A stretch of DNA of 64,000 bases. Source: Gp1-AA133 sp963850425. GTDB taxonomy: Bacteria > Acidobacteriota > Terriglobia > Terriglobales > Acidobacteriaceae. Positions within the stretch are counted from its first letter, which is position 1, and every line of letters begins with the position of its first letter. Positions 46,404 to 56,041 of the stretch are shown piece by piece. The notes below the pieces were generated by a model. It was given only the letters and a program-made list of their open reading frames with translations. It had not been told where the DNA came from and made no database searches. The translations under genes and the position numbers were made by a program. The DNA is taken from NCBI GenBank assembly GCA_963850425.1, contig CAWKLF010000001.1:868001-932000 (forward strand), in the 5' to 3' direction.

Positions 46404-47777
46404 GCCAACCGACCAGGCAGTTGTTTGGAACCGACGGAATTCGCGGTGTGGCGGGCGAGTTTCCTCTTACCTACCAGAGCACGTACGCGATCGGGCGCGC
46501 CCTGGGACACGACTTGTTGCGCGCGAATTCCAATCCGCGCGTCGTTATTGGGCAGGACACGCGGGAATCGAGCGCTTGGATTGCGGATCGCGTCACGCTG
46601 GGCTTGGCATCGCTAGGTATTCAAGTGGAGAGCGCGGGCGTGATCACGACGCCCGGAGTGGCGTACCTGGCGCGGTCCCGCGGCATGGCCGCCGGAGTGG
46701 TGATTTCGGCGTCGCACAATCCGTGGACCGACAACGGGATCAAGGTATTTTCGCGCGACGGCTACAAGCTTCCGGATGCGCGCGAACTGGCGATTGAGCA
46801 GGAGATCTTTGCGCTGCTGCAGAATCCGGTTGACTCTCGCGAGCCGGAAGCCAAGCCGTCTCCCAGCCTGCCGGGGGAGGCAGAGTTGCGCGAAGCATAC
46901 GTGCACTGGCTTGTGCGGAGTGTGTCGGCCGATCTGAGCCGCATGCGCGTGCTGGTCGACTGTGCCAATGGAGCGGCCACGGCCGAGGCGCCGGCATTGT
47001 TTCGTGCGTGCGGGGTGAAGGCGGAATTTGTGCACTGCGGTCCGGATGGGAAAAACATCAACGAACACTGCGGCGCGCTGCATCCGGCGACGGTGGCAGG
47101 GCTGGTTGCCGCGCGCAAGGGACAATTCGATCTGGGCATCACGTTCGACGGCGACGCCGACCGCGCATTGTTCAGCGACGCCGCGGGCAACGTGGTGAAC
47201 GGAGATGCGGTGCTCCTGACCGCCGGGCGCGACATGCAGGCGCGCGGCGCGCTGATGGGGAACACCGTGGTGGCGACCACCATGTCAAACATGGGTCTTG
47301 AGGTTGCGTTGAAGCGAGCCGGAATCCAGATGCTGCGCGCGAATGTCGGGGACAAGTACGTGCTGGAGGAGATGCTGAAGACGGGCGCAACCCTGGGCGG
47401 AGAGCAGTCCGGACACATCCTTTTCCGCGATGGCGACGCGACCACCGGAGATGGGCTGATGACGGCGCTGCGTTTGATGGAAATCATGGCGCGCAGCGGG
47501 AAGAGCCTGGCGGAACTGATTGTCGATTTGAAGGTGTATCCTCAAACCATTCAGAACGTGCGCGTGCGCGAAAAGATTCCTGTTTGCGCAGGTGCCGGAA
47601 GTGCAGCGCGCCATCCAGGATGCCGAAGGGGAACTGGATGGAAATGGACGGGTGGTGGTGCGATATTCGGGAACCGAGGCGCTGGCGCGCGTGATGGTCG
47701 AAGCCGAGTCCGAGCAAAAGGTGAATGCCCTTGCGTGCGCCATCGCTGGAGCAATCCGCGAAAGACTGGGCGCGTAG
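46400..47777 (+). CDS. glmM: Phosphoglucosamine mutase GlmM, frame broken near the 3' end
   Basis: Converts glucosamine-6-P to glucosamine-1-P for peptidoglycan and LPS. The first frame carries the phospho-Ser motif VVISASHNPWTDNG (Ser105), metal-binding FDGDADR and GGEQSGHILF, up to VREKIP. There the frame must change: CCTGTTTGCGCAG at 47579 reads as V-C-A in frame, while CCT-TTT-GCG-CAG would continue the family (FAQVPEVQRAI). The C-terminal domain with VVVRYSGTEALARVMVEAE follows in the second frame and ends at 47777. An extra G at 47582 is the simplest explanation. GlmM is normally essential, so sequencing error is likely. Confidence 0.95.
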
Positions 47778-47787
47778 AGGCCGCCCA

Positions 47788-47882
47788 AGTGAAGCTTGAA
47801 CGGGCTGATTGAGTTCGGGATGGGCGCAGTTTTGTGAGTGAAGCTTGAACGGGCCCGATCTCAATTTGGGATGGGCGCAGTT
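47788..47882. repeat. Tandem duplication of about 45-50 bp after glmM
   Basis: GTGAAGCTTGAACGGG...GGGATGGGCGCAGTTT occurs twice (about 47790-47832 and 47836-47882) with a few base changes, immediately after glmM. Confidence 0.85.
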
Positions 47883-47910
47883 TGCAACTCGTGGCACGGG
47901 CTAAAACCTT

Positions 47911-48000
47911 TAACCACAGAGGGCACGGAGGGGCACAGAGGATGGCGGCTCTTTTTCTCTTTGAAATTGCTTTCTTTGTGTCTCTGTGACTCTGTGGTTC
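47911..48000. repeat. Inverted pair of the 'CCACAGAG' repeat
   Basis: TAACCACAGAGGGCACGGAG plus GGGCACAGAGG, and about 30 bases later CTTTGTGTCTCTGTGACTCT plus GTGGTT. The arms are reverse complements with small changes and could form a long hairpin, like the 'GTCATCCTGAGCG' pairs. This is the family found inside the DNA ligase gene. Confidence 0.88.
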
Positions 48001-48001
48001 G

Positions 48002-48331
48002 TCAGCTTTCCTCCTCGGCGAGAACTGCTCCCAGGCGATCGAGACGGCGTTCCCAAAGCGAGCGGCGCTCTTCGATCCAGCGTTCTGCGATGGTGAGGCC
48101 CTTCGGTTCGATGCGACAGGTGCGGACGCGACCGATCTTGGTCGTGCGCACCAGGCCGCTCCGTTCCAGGACCTGCAAGTGCTGGACGACAGCCGCCAGT
48201 GTGATGTCGAGCGGCTTGGCGAGGCTTGAGGCGGAGATGGCCCCGGCGCTGAGCTTCTCGACGATGGCGCGGCGCGTCGGATCGCCGAGCGCATGGAAGA
48301 CGCGGTCGACTCGTGCTCTTTGATTCAGCAT
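48002..48331 (-). CDS. ArsR-family transcriptional regulator
   Basis: A 109-residue winged-helix regulator (RVFHALGDPTRRAIVEKLS, then a recognition helix around ITLAAVVQHLQVLERSGLV). No CxxC metal site is seen, so it is probably not a metal sensor. It is last in a minus-strand trio with an AHSA1 protein and a DHFR-like protein, a combination seen in many genomes; it probably regulates these genes. Confidence 0.9.
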   Translation of the reverse strand: MLNQRARVDRVFHALGDPTRRAIVEKLSAGAISASSLAKPLDITLAAVVQHLQVLERSGLVRTTKIGRVRTCRIEPKGLTIAERWIEERRSLWERRLDRLGAVLAEEES

Positions 48332-48361
48332 CGGATTCGCCTTTCGTGAGCCGGACGTCGC

Positions 48362-48823
48362 TCACATTCTTGCCAACTCTTTTCCGAGCGCTTCCAGCAA
48401 CTGGTTCCATCCGTCTTGCCGCATCTTCGGGCCGTCGGCGCCCTCAAAGAATGCCGCTTGCTCGGTGAAAACCAGGGTCGTGCCCTTGTCCTTGGAGAGG
48501 AACTCAACCGTCGCCTGCGACGACGAGATACGCTTGTCGCCCATGCTCATGGTGTAGGAGAACACAATGTGGCGATTGGGCAGAATGTCCTGATAGATGG
48601 TCTGGTTCGTGAACTTCCACCCGTTCCTGGCACTGAAACGAGTTTCCTCGCGACCGCCCTCGCGAAAATCGAGCGCGTAGTGTTCGATCTCGGACTCTTC
48701 CCCCTCGGCGAACCACTTGCGCTTCTTCGCCGGATCGGAAAAAGCGGCGTAGACCCGCTCGGGAGCCGCGGGATAGGTGCGCTCAATCACAAACGTGCTG
48801 TGCGTAACCGATCGTTCGGCCAT
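48362..48823 (-). CDS. AHSA1/SRPBCC-family protein
   Basis: A 153-residue START-fold protein from the ATG at 48823, which has GGAGG upstream (MAERSVTHSTFVIERTYPAA). FSDPAKKRKWFAEGEE and VFTEQAAFFEGADG are typical AHSA1/CalC motifs. It sits between the DHFR-like gene and the ArsR regulator, 11 and 30 bases apart, so it is probably in one operon. Confidence 0.9.
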   Translation of the reverse strand: MAERSVTHSTFVIERTYPAAPERVYAAFSDPAKKRKWFAEGEESEIEHYALDFREGGREETRFSARNGWKFTNQTIYQDILPNRHIVFSYTMSMGDKRISSSQATVEFLSKDKGTTLVFTEQAAFFEGADGPKMRQDGWNQLLEALGKELARM

Positions 48824-48833
48824 CCCATCCTCC

Positions 48834-49397
48834 TTAGGCTGCCGGCTCGTAGCAAAGAAACGCATTGCCGCTCGGGAAAATGCGGTTCCTGGTGAGTTTG
48901 AGGCCGACCGAATTCTTCAGCCCGTCGAACATCGTGCGCCCTTCGCCGAGGACCACTGGATTCACCACTACCTGAAATTCGTCGATCAACCCGGCCTGCG
49001 CCAGCTGAGACACGATGCTGCCGCTGCCCAGTATGACCATGTCGCTGGAGGATTCTTTCTTCAATCTCCGGATTTCCGCCACCGGATCGGTCTTCACCAG
49101 CCGCGTGTTCTTCCAGGGTGCGGACGACAGGGTTCGCGAGAAAACGATCTTGGGCGCCTTATTCATGCCGTCGGCCACCACCGGGTCCGCCTTCATCGCT
49201 TGCGGCCCCGGCCAGTAGCTGGCCATCAGTTCATAGGTGATGCGCCCCAGCACGATCGTGCCGCCCAGTTGCGAATTGCTCGCGACGAACGCGTTGAATT
49301 CGGGGTCCATGTGGCTTTTGGCCCAGGCAAACACCCCGTTCTTGCCGCTGAAATAGCCGTCGAGGGAAATGTTGTTGAATGCGCTCAGTTTCGCCAT
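48834..49397 (-). CDS. Dihydrofolate-reductase-like (RibD C-terminal domain) protein
   Basis: A 187-residue protein with the YyaP/RibD_C fold: KLSAFNNISLDGYFSG at the start, TIVLGRITYELMASYWP and DMVILGSGSIVSQLAQAGLIDE. These are reductases of unclear substrate, often associated with AHSA1 and ArsR genes as here. ATG at 49397. It heads the trio. Confidence 0.9.
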   Translation of the reverse strand: MAKLSAFNNISLDGYFSGKNGVFAWAKSHMDPEFNAFVASNSQLGGTIVLGRITYELMASYWPGPQAMKADPVVADGMNKAPKIVFSRTLSSAPWKNTRLVKTDPVAEIRRLKKESSSDMVILGSGSIVSQLAQAGLIDEFQVVVNPVVLGEGRTMFDGLKNSVGLKLTRNRIFPSGNAFLCYEPAA

Positions 49398-49547
49398 GAA
49401 GGGTGTCCTTTTTATTTCTTTAGCATTGACTTAAGTATTACAGCGCGAGTATCGATGATTGTCAAGTGTCCGCTTAAGTATTGGCGCTGCCCTGCCCCAG
49501 GGTCGCCTTCGTTCTTTTGGACGCTAACCTTGAGCGCAAGAGGGACT

Positions 49548-50306
49548 TTACAGCGGAACCTTGATCTCCACCGCGGTACTCAGCCGGGCCTGCAGGTCCT
49601 TGCGGTACCGGCGGCTGAGGCGGAGTTTCGTTCCATCAGCGAGAACCATTTCGTATTCGGCTTCACTGTTAAAGCGGAGTTCGCGGACGCGCGACAGATT
49701 CACAATGGTGGAGCGGTGAATACGGCAGAACTGCGCAGGATCGAGATCGGATTCGAGATCGCTCATACTGCGCCGAAGCAAATGTGTTTTCGAGCCGACA
49801 TGCAGGGAAGCGTAATAGTCGGCGGCTTCGATCCAGTCGACGTCGGCCACGGGTAAAAACACAACGTGTCCGGCATTCTTAATGGTGAAGCGTTCCATTC
49901 TCGCGGGACCCTCGCGGCGATGTGCGAGTCGCTCCCGCGCCCGGTCAAAAGCCCGCGCAAACCGCGCGTTGTTGAAAGGCTTCAGCAGGTAGTCGAGCGC
50001 GCCGGCATCGAAGGCCTTCAGCGCGTACTGATCGTACGCAGTGACAAAAATCACAGCTGGCGGAGCCTCGGCGCCCAGCATTTCCAGCATGTCGAAGCCG
50101 TCGTATTCAGGCATGCGTACGTCGAGAAACACCAGGTCGGGCTTGTGCGCCCGAATCGCCTCGAGCGCGGCCGCGGCCGATTCGCACTCGCCCAGGATTT
50201 CGACTTCTGGATTCGCGCGCAGCAGGTGAAGCACATTCGCACGCGCCAGCGGCTCATCGTCAACCACCAGCGCGCGAATTCTGCATGGAACGGCGTCGAC
50301 GCTCAT
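49548..50306 (-). CDS. LytTR-type response regulator
   Basis: Two-component response regulator of 252 residues: receiver domain (about 10-125; phospho-acceptor Asp62 in LVFLDVRMPEYDGF; the DD pair in VVDDEPLA) and LytTR DNA-binding domain (about 150-250; FCRIHRSTIVNLSRVREL). Its start overlaps the end of the sensor kinase by four bases. The pair likely controls envelope or metabolism genes elsewhere. Confidence 0.93.
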   Translation of the reverse strand: MSVDAVPCRIRALVVDDEPLARANVLHLLRANPEVEILGECESAAAALEAIRAHKPDLVFLDVRMPEYDGFDMLEMLGAEAPPAVIFVTAYDQYALKAFDAGALDYLLKPFNNARFARAFDRARERLAHRREGPARMERFTIKNAGHVVFLPVADVDWIEAADYYASLHVGSKTHLLRRSMSDLESDLDPAQFCRIHRSTIVNLSRVRELRFNSEAEYEMVLADGTKLRLSRRYRKDLQARLSTAVEIKVPL

Positions 50307-51406
50307 TTTGCTTTGTACGGAACAGAGAATTGCACTTCGACGCCCTCACCGCGGTTGCGGATATCGAGATGACTCTCCGGACCATAGAGACTCCGCAGCC
50401 GCGCCTGCACATTCGCGATTCCGACTCCGGTAGGCTGTTCTTCCCAATTCTCGGGGATGCGCGGGCCTTCGTTGTACACACTCAGGGTGAGAAACCCGTT
50501 ATTCCGCACAGCGCCAATGCGGATTGCGCCCCCGGCGGCGCGACTGCCGATTCCGTGCTCGATGGCGTTTTCAACCATGGGCTGGAGAATCAGGCTGGGG
50601 ACACGTGCGTTGTGAAATTCCTGCGGCACATCCAGGCTGACCTGCAGGCGGTCGGCGAACCGTGTTTTCTGGATTTCCAGATACGTCTCCAAAAACTCCA
50701 TCTCTTCGCCCAGGGAAACTTCCTGCTTGCCCGACTCGTCGAGTACGCGCCGCAGCAGATCGCTGAGCCCGGCAATCATGCTGACGGCATCGTCGTTTCG
50801 GTGCTCGCGTACCAGGCCCGCGACTGCATTCAGCGTGTTGAAGAAAAAATGCGGTTCGAGTTGCCGGCGCAAGGCATCCAGTTGCGCGCGGGAAAGCTGC
50901 TCGCCAAGGCGCGCCGCCTCGGTTTCACGTTGTGCCAGCCGTTGGGCCGATTCGAGCATGTAATCCACCACCAGGATCGAGGCGTACAAGATCAGAAAAA
51001 GATGAAACTCTCCATAAAAAACGTAGAAGGCGGTCTTGCCGAACTGGGTCACCTGCATGACTTGCCATGGCTGCAGAGCCATCTGCAGGGCTGCGGCCCA
51101 GAGGCCGTAAATCCCCCCGACCGCGATGCATGCCGCAAAATGAATGGCCCACACGCGGGCTGACCGCCATTGCGTGGGAGGGAAGCGTCGACCGAGCAGC
51201 AAAACGAACGGCGTGGCCAGCGCCCAGACGATCCATGAAGCAAACACGGTGAGGAACAATCGCGTCCAGGCATGCTGCATCCCGACGGCGCGCATGCCGG
51301 CGACGATCTGCGTCGCGTTGGCCAGCGCGAACCCAGTCCAGAGCACGGCAATCCACTTCCAAGACTGACGCAAGGATCGCCGTTGGTCCCGAGCCCCGGT
51401 CTGCAT
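50303..51406 (-). CDS. LytS-type sensor histidine kinase
   Basis: His_kinase-family sensor, 367 residues from the ATG at 51406 (MQTGARDQRRSLRQ). Four to five membrane helices (about 20-160) precede the phospho-acceptor His in QLEPHFFFNTLNAVAGL, the PMVENAIEHGIG (N-box) and a GVGIANVQARL G-box. It overlaps the response regulator by four bases (ATGA), a coupled pair. The 5' part of the longer frame is not credible. Confidence 0.93.
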   Translation of the reverse strand: MQTGARDQRRSLRQSWKWIAVLWTGFALANATQIVAGMRAVGMQHAWTRLFLTVFASWIVWALATPFVLLLGRRFPPTQWRSARVWAIHFAACIAVGGIYGLWAAALQMALQPWQVMQVTQFGKTAFYVFYGEFHLFLILYASILVVDYMLESAQRLAQRETEAARLGEQLSRAQLDALRRQLEPHFFFNTLNAVAGLVREHRNDDAVSMIAGLSDLLRRVLDESGKQEVSLGEEMEFLETYLEIQKTRFADRLQVSLDVPQEFHNARVPSLILQPMVENAIEHGIGSRAAGGAIRIGAVRNNGFLTLSVYNEGPRIPENWEEQPTGVGIANVQARLRSLYGPESHLDIRNRGEGVEVQFSVPYKAK

Positions 51407-51518
51407 AGGAGTAGTATCGCCTCGAGCGAGGAATTCCGGCCAGCAAATGCAGTGAATCGACGGGAGCGTGCAGGGGATGATCTCGCAGTCGACCCGCTCC
51501 AAGGAGATACTACGCCGC

Positions 51519-52124
51519 ATGACAAGACTCACCCAAACCACCCTGCTCACTGCCACCGTGCTGGTATCCGCCGTGCTTTTTGCCCAGGACTACTCGGCAC
51601 CCAAAACCAGTTCCGAATACAACAGCAAGGGCCAGATGAAGCTGCCAGAAAATTATCGCCAGTGGGTGTACCTGACCACCGGGTTCGACATGAGCTATAA
51701 CCCGACGCTCTCGTCCATGAATCACCACATGTTCGACAATGTGTTCGTGAATCCGGAGGCATACAAGAAGTTTCTGGAGACAGGGACGTGGCCTGACAAA
51801 ACGGTGATGGTGCTCGAAGCTCGCATGGCCGAAGGCAAGGGATCGATCAATCAAAAAGGGAACTATCAGGGCGAGGTCATGGCGCGCGAAGTGCACGTGA
51901 AAGATGAGGCAAAGTTCCCGGGCAAGTGGGCATTCTTCGCGTTCGGCGACGAGCAGACCGGAACGCTGGTGCCAACGACGGCCGATTGCTATTCCTGCCA
52001 CTCCGAGCACGGGGCGGTGGATACGACGTTTGTGCAGTTTTATCCAACGCTGTTGAGTGTGGCGAAGGAGAAGGGGACGTTGAGCGCGGGGTACGTGAAA
52101 GAGACGTCCAAACCTGCGAAATAG
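51519..52124 (+). CDS. Cytochrome P460-family protein
   Basis: Exported heme protein, 201 residues from the ATG at 51519 (SD AAGGAG). Signal peptide about 1-23 (LLTATVLVSAVLFAQ). The heme-binding CxxCH is CYSCH near residue 166, followed by SEHGAVDTTFVQFYPTL, a P460-family signature. Such proteins oxidise hydroxylamine or bind NO. Whether the heme-lysine crosslink of true P460 exists cannot be read from sequence alone. Confidence 0.92.
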   Translation: MTRLTQTTLLTATVLVSAVLFAQDYSAPKTSSEYNSKGQMKLPENYRQWVYLTTGFDMSYNPTLSSMNHHMFDNVFVNPEAYKKFLETGTWPDKTVMVLEARMAEGKGSINQKGNYQGEVMAREVHVKDEAKFPGKWAFFAFGDEQTGTLVPTTADCYSCHSEHGAVDTTFVQFYPTLLSVAKEKGTLSAGYVKETSKPAK

Positions 52125-52192
52125 GTGAGCGAGGCCGCCTCGCTGGGCCCGGTAAGGGTGCTATTTGGTGCGGCCTCTGGCTCATAACTCGG

Positions 52193-52525
52193 TCAGCCTT
52201 GATCGTAGAACTTCAGCGCCATAGCGCCGTGGGTTGCAGCGCCTCCAGCCCGCAAGGCAGCGGCAATCAGGGAGCTCTCGGTAATTTCTTCACGAGAGGC
52301 ACCTGCGCCTTTGGCCGCTTTCACATGCACCTCGATGCAATAAGGGCATTGAGTCGTGAAAGCAACCCCCAGGGCGATGAGTTCGCGATACTTTCTTGGA
52401 ATCGCTCCGTCCTCGCGGCCGACGATCTTATCCAGGTTGAGCCATGCGTTGAATTCCGCAGGCGCAAGCTTGCCCATCTCTTTAAGAAACCGTAAATCGC
52501 CGACATCATGGTAGTGTTCGCTCAT
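52193..52525 (-). CDS. Carboxymuconolactone-decarboxylase/AhpD-like protein
   Basis: A 110-residue AhpD-fold protein from the ATG at 52525, with GAGGAGGAG upstream. The CxxC site is TTQCPYCIEVH, the thiol pair used by AhpD-type peroxidase reductases. LIAALGVAF-like ALGVAFTTQ precedes it. Possible role in peroxide or thiol metabolism. It is convergent with the P460 gene. Confidence 0.92.
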   Translation of the reverse strand: MSEHYHDVGDLRFLKEMGKLAPAEFNAWLNLDKIVGREDGAIPRKYRELIALGVAFTTQCPYCIEVHVKAAKGAGASREEITESSLIAAALRAGGAATHGAMALKFYDQG

Positions 52526-52582
52526 TCTCTCCTCCTCGGTGTAGAACTCAATTGTCACTGAGACAAATGCTGCCAGTGCAGA

Positions 52583-55384
52583 CTAGTCCAGATCGCGCCA
52601 GTTATTTCCAACACCAATCTCAACGACCAGCGGGACGGCGAGCGGGTGGACTTTTTCCATGTACTCGCGGACCAGCGAGCGCATGACGTCCAGTTCGCCC
52701 TCGGGGACTTCGAAGACCAGTTCGTCGTGAACCTGCAAGGTCATGCGGGACTTCAGGCTGCGGTCGCGGATGGCTTCGTCGATGCGGATCATCGCGATCT
52801 TGATGAGGTCGGCGGCAGTGCCTTGTAGCGGGGTGTTGACGGCGGTGCGTTCGGCGAAGCCGCGTTGGTTGCTGTTTTTCGCGTTAATGTCCGGAATGGG
52901 ACGGATGCGCCCGAACAATGTTTTAACGTTCTGATCGCGGCGGGCTTCTTCGAGCGTCTTGTCGATAAAGGCGCGCACGCCGCTGTATTTTTCGAAGTAG
53001 GCGTTGATGAATTGTTTGGCTTCGCTGGGCTCGATGCCGAGATTCTGCGAAAGTCCGAAAGCGCTCAGGCCGTAGACGATTCCGAAGTTCACGACTTTGG
53101 CCTGGCGGCGGTGGTCGGGCGTGACCATGAGGGGAGGCACGCCGAAGACCTGCGAGGCCGTCAGGGTATGAACATCGTCGCCACGGTTGAAGGCCTCAAC
53201 CAGCAGGGCATCGTTTGAGAAGTGGGCGAGCAGGCGCAGTTCAATCTGTGAATAGTCCGCGGCAAGTAGCACGTGCCCGGGCTCGACCGTGAAGGCGGCG
53301 CGGATTTCGCGTCCAACTTCGGTGCGGATCGGGATGTTTTGCAGGTTCGGATTCGCGGAAGACAGGCGCCCGGTCGCGGTGCCGGTCTGATCGAAGGTGG
53401 TGTGCAAGCGTCCGGTCGACGGGCTCAGGAGCGCAGGCAGCGTGTCTACGTACGTCGATTTCAATTTCGAGAGCTGGCGGTATTCCAGCACCAGCCGCGG
53501 CGCCTGATGTTCGGCGGCCAAGCCCTCCAGCACGTCCACGGCGGTTGAGATGGTTTTACCCTTGCCGTACTTCACGGGCTTGGGCAGATTCAGCCTGTTG
53601 AACAGAACGTCGCCCAGCTGCCGTGGCGAGTTGATGTTGAATTCGTGCGCACAGCAGTCGTAAATCTCTCTTGCCTTGGCGTCGATCTCGCGCTCCAGCC
53701 GTGTAGACATGCGGGCCAGAGCTTCCGTATCGATCTTCACACCGGCCTCTTCCATGCGTGCGAGGACGGGCACGAGCGGAAGGTCGATTTCGTCGTAGGT
53801 CTTCTTCAGGTCGTACTGCTCGACTTCTTGCGCGAGGGTTGTGACGAGGCGGCCGGTGACGTCGGCGGCCTCGGCGAGATTTCCCGACAGCTTGAGATTG
53901 AGGCGACGTAGCGCGACCTCGGGCAGACCGTGCGAAGAATACGTGGGATCGAGCAGGTAGGAGTACAACCGGGTGTCGTGCCGCACGCCGGAAAGCTCGA
54001 TGGCCGCTGCGTTGAGGGCGTGGAGCGCCGCCTTGTAGTCGTGCACAGACTTCGGGACGCGATCGTTCGCGAGCGCGGACTTGAGCTTCGATCCCGCTTC
54101 CGAATTAAGTGCAACCGTGCAGGCTGATCCGGCATTCGCCGAAATCGCGATGTTGCGCGTGACCGGAAGGGAGGATTCCACCGGAGGAGCAAGCTGAAAG
54201 AGCAGCATGCCCTCCTCCGGCTCGTTTTCCTCGCTCTCTTTTTCTTCTGTGCTGGCGGCGGTCGCTGCTTCGATGGCGATGGTCAGCGAACCTCCTGAAG
54301 GCACGCGTTTCAAAATAGCTTCCACCTCGGCGGCCGATTTCGCCTCGCCGTATTGAGCCTCGGTCACCTCAACCACGGGAAGCAATTCTTTCAGCAGCGA
54401 TGTAAATTCGAGTTCCGCAAACAAACTGCGCAGGGTTGCGACTTCGGGCTCGCCGGCTCTCATCGCGTTGAGATCGAGTTCAACCGGGACGTTGCAGTCG
54501 ATGGTAGCCATGCGTTTGCTGAACATCACGATCTCGCGATTGTTCAGCAGGGATTCACGGTAGGTTTTCTTCTCGATTTCGGCCGCATGATCGAGGGCCT
54601 GCTCGACACTGCCGAAGCGCTTGATCAATTCCACCGAGCCTTTGTCGCCGATACCGGGCGCGCCCGGAATGTTGTCGATGGAATCGCCGCGCAGCGCCAT
54701 CACGTCCACCACGCGCTGGGGCGGGACGCCGAGGATCTCTTCCACCTTGGCGGCATCAGCGATCAGATTGTCTTTCGGCGGATTCAGGACGAGAACTTTG
54801 TCGGTGACGAGTTGCAGCATGTCCTTGTCGCTGGAGACGACGTAGACAAGATAAGACTCAGCGGCAGCCTTGCGGGCCAGCGTTCCGATCAGATCGTCGG
54901 CCTCGAATCCCTTCTGCTCAAGGATCGGGATGCGGTAGGCCTCAAGCGCACGGCGGATGTAGGGAACCTGCTGGACCAGATCCTCGGGCATCTCGGAGCG
55001 GTTGGCCTTGTATCCGTGGTACTGAATTTCCTGGAAGCTTTGCGTCTTGAGGTCAAACTTACGGACCGTGGTGATGGACGCGGCTTCCTGGTCGCGAAAA
55101 GTTTTTCCCCCTATATCGAATACGGCGGCCAGGTATTCGGGGGAAAAGTCCTCGCGCAGCTTGCGGAGCATGTTGACGAAGACGTAGATGGCAGCCGTCG
55201 GGAGGCCGGTCTTGGTCGACATGGGACGCTGACGCGCCATAGCGTGATAGGCGCGGAAGATGAAGGACATGGTATCGATAAGGAAGACGCGGTCTTTGAC
55301 GCCCGGGGGTGCAACGGGCACGGGGCCGGGCTTTTGGGCGGCTTCCTCGGACTGCTTCAGCGATGATGTTTTTCTTGGGGGCAA
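52583..55384 (-). CDS. polA: DNA polymerase I
   Basis: Polymerase for Okazaki-fragment and repair synthesis. The 933-residue product contains a 5'-3' exonuclease domain (about 30-320; RVFLIDTMSFIFRAYHAM, GFEADDLIGTLA, GDSIDNIPGAPGIGDKG), a degenerate 3'-5' exonuclease region and a polymerase domain with motif A DYSQIELRLLAHFS, motif B KVVNFGIVYGLSAFGLSQN and motif C VHDELVFEV. The region DQEAASITTVRKFDLKTQSF (about 97-116), just before the KANRSEMPEDL motif, looks like a lineage-specific insertion. The start is TTG at 55384; a GTG about 21 codons further in is possible. Confidence 0.97.
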   Translation of the reverse strand: MPPRKTSSLKQSEEAAQKPGPVPVAPPGVKDRVFLIDTMSFIFRAYHAMARQRPMSTKTGLPTAAIYVFVNMLRKLREDFSPEYLAAVFDIGGKTFRDQEAASITTVRKFDLKTQSFQEIQYHGYKANRSEMPEDLVQQVPYIRRALEAYRIPILEQKGFEADDLIGTLARKAAAESYLVYVVSSDKDMLQLVTDKVLVLNPPKDNLIADAAKVEEILGVPPQRVVDVMALRGDSIDNIPGAPGIGDKGSVELIKRFGSVEQALDHAAEIEKKTYRESLLNNREIVMFSKRMATIDCNVPVELDLNAMRAGEPEVATLRSLFAELEFTSLLKELLPVVEVTEAQYGEAKSAAEVEAILKRVPSGGSLTIAIEAATAASTEEKESEENEPEEGMLLFQLAPPVESSLPVTRNIAISANAGSACTVALNSEAGSKLKSALANDRVPKSVHDYKAALHALNAAAIELSGVRHDTRLYSYLLDPTYSSHGLPEVALRRLNLKLSGNLAEAADVTGRLVTTLAQEVEQYDLKKTYDEIDLPLVPVLARMEEAGVKIDTEALARMSTRLEREIDAKAREIYDCCAHEFNINSPRQLGDVLFNRLNLPKPVKYGKGKTISTAVDVLEGLAAEHQAPRLVLEYRQLSKLKSTYVDTLPALLSPSTGRLHTTFDQTGTATGRLSSANPNLQNIPIRTEVGREIRAAFTVEPGHVLLAADYSQIELRLLAHFSNDALLVEAFNRGDDVHTLTASQVFGVPPLMVTPDHRRQAKVVNFGIVYGLSAFGLSQNLGIEPSEAKQFINAYFEKYSGVRAFIDKTLEEARRDQNVKTLFGRIRPIPDINAKNSNQRGFAERTAVNTPLQGTAADLIKIAMIRIDEAIRDRSLKSRMTLQVHDELVFEVPEGELDVMRSLVREYMEKVHPLAVPLVVEIGVGNNWRDLD

Positions 55385-55483
55385 GAGATAATTTTAACAG
55401 TTGAGAGACGATCGGTAGAGCGCCCGCAGATGGCTCTGCTTCGGGCTGGGACGGCCGCGGCTCGCCGACCTCGCTCGGCAAGT

Positions 55484-55996
55484 TTAATAGCCGAAGGAAA
55501 GGCTGAAATCAGCGGTTACGGATTTCATTGGGGCGCCGCCGGGGGCGTTGACAAAGACCACGTAGTATTTTGCGGAAGTATCTCTGGTTGGCGGCAGGAC
55601 ATACTCCACTTCGTGAGCATGCGTGGATTCGACCGTGTAGAGGGCGGTACCGCCGCCTTGTCCGCGGGCGTAGTCAGAGAACTGGTCGGGGTCCATCAGA
55701 AGGAATTGGACGTCGGTGGTGTCGTCGCTGAGATCATCGTCTCCGGGGCGCGGAACGAAGGATTGAAACGTCCCGTGAATACGCGGAATCGCGGTGTGCG
55801 GCGGAACCTCCACTGCGAAATGCGCGGATGTCTTTACGGTGAATGTCTTGTGCAGGAAATTGATCGGCTTGACATTGGTCGCGACAGGATTGAGCGGGTC
55901 AGATGATTCTCTCGCGGGGGCAGGTTGCTGTCGCTTGCAGGCTGGAACAATTGCCAGCATTCCGGCAAGCGTGCAGATCATGAGACGACGGGGCAT
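55484..55996 (-). CDS. Probable lipoprotein, function unknown
   Basis: A 170-residue exported protein with a lipobox-like N-terminus (MLAIVPACKRQQ; Cys20). The rest is predicted beta-rich, FLLMDPDQFSDYARGQGGGT and ATSAKYYVVFVNAPGG-like DTSAKYYVVFVNAPGG, reminiscent of a small periplasmic sandwich fold. I do not recognise a family. ATG at 55996, or at Met6. It lies between polA and the cysteine-dioxygenase-like gene, all minus strand. Confidence 0.7.
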   Translation of the reverse strand: MPRRLMICTLAGMLAIVPACKRQQPAPARESSDPLNPVATNVKPINFLHKTFTVKTSAHFAVEVPPHTAIPRIHGTFQSFVPRPGDDDLSDDTTDVQFLLMDPDQFSDYARGQGGGTALYTVESTHAHEVEYVLPPTRDTSAKYYVVFVNAPGGAPMKSVTADFSLSFGY

Positions 55997-56041
55997 TCCA
56001 ACCTCACAACCACGATTTCCAAAGAACTCACGCTGAGGGAC

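Noticed and set aside
55080..55140. polA segment before KANRSEMPEDL as a repeat insertion
   Set aside because: It looks like an extra loop, but no palindrome or second copy is visible, so a lineage-specific insertion is the simpler reading.
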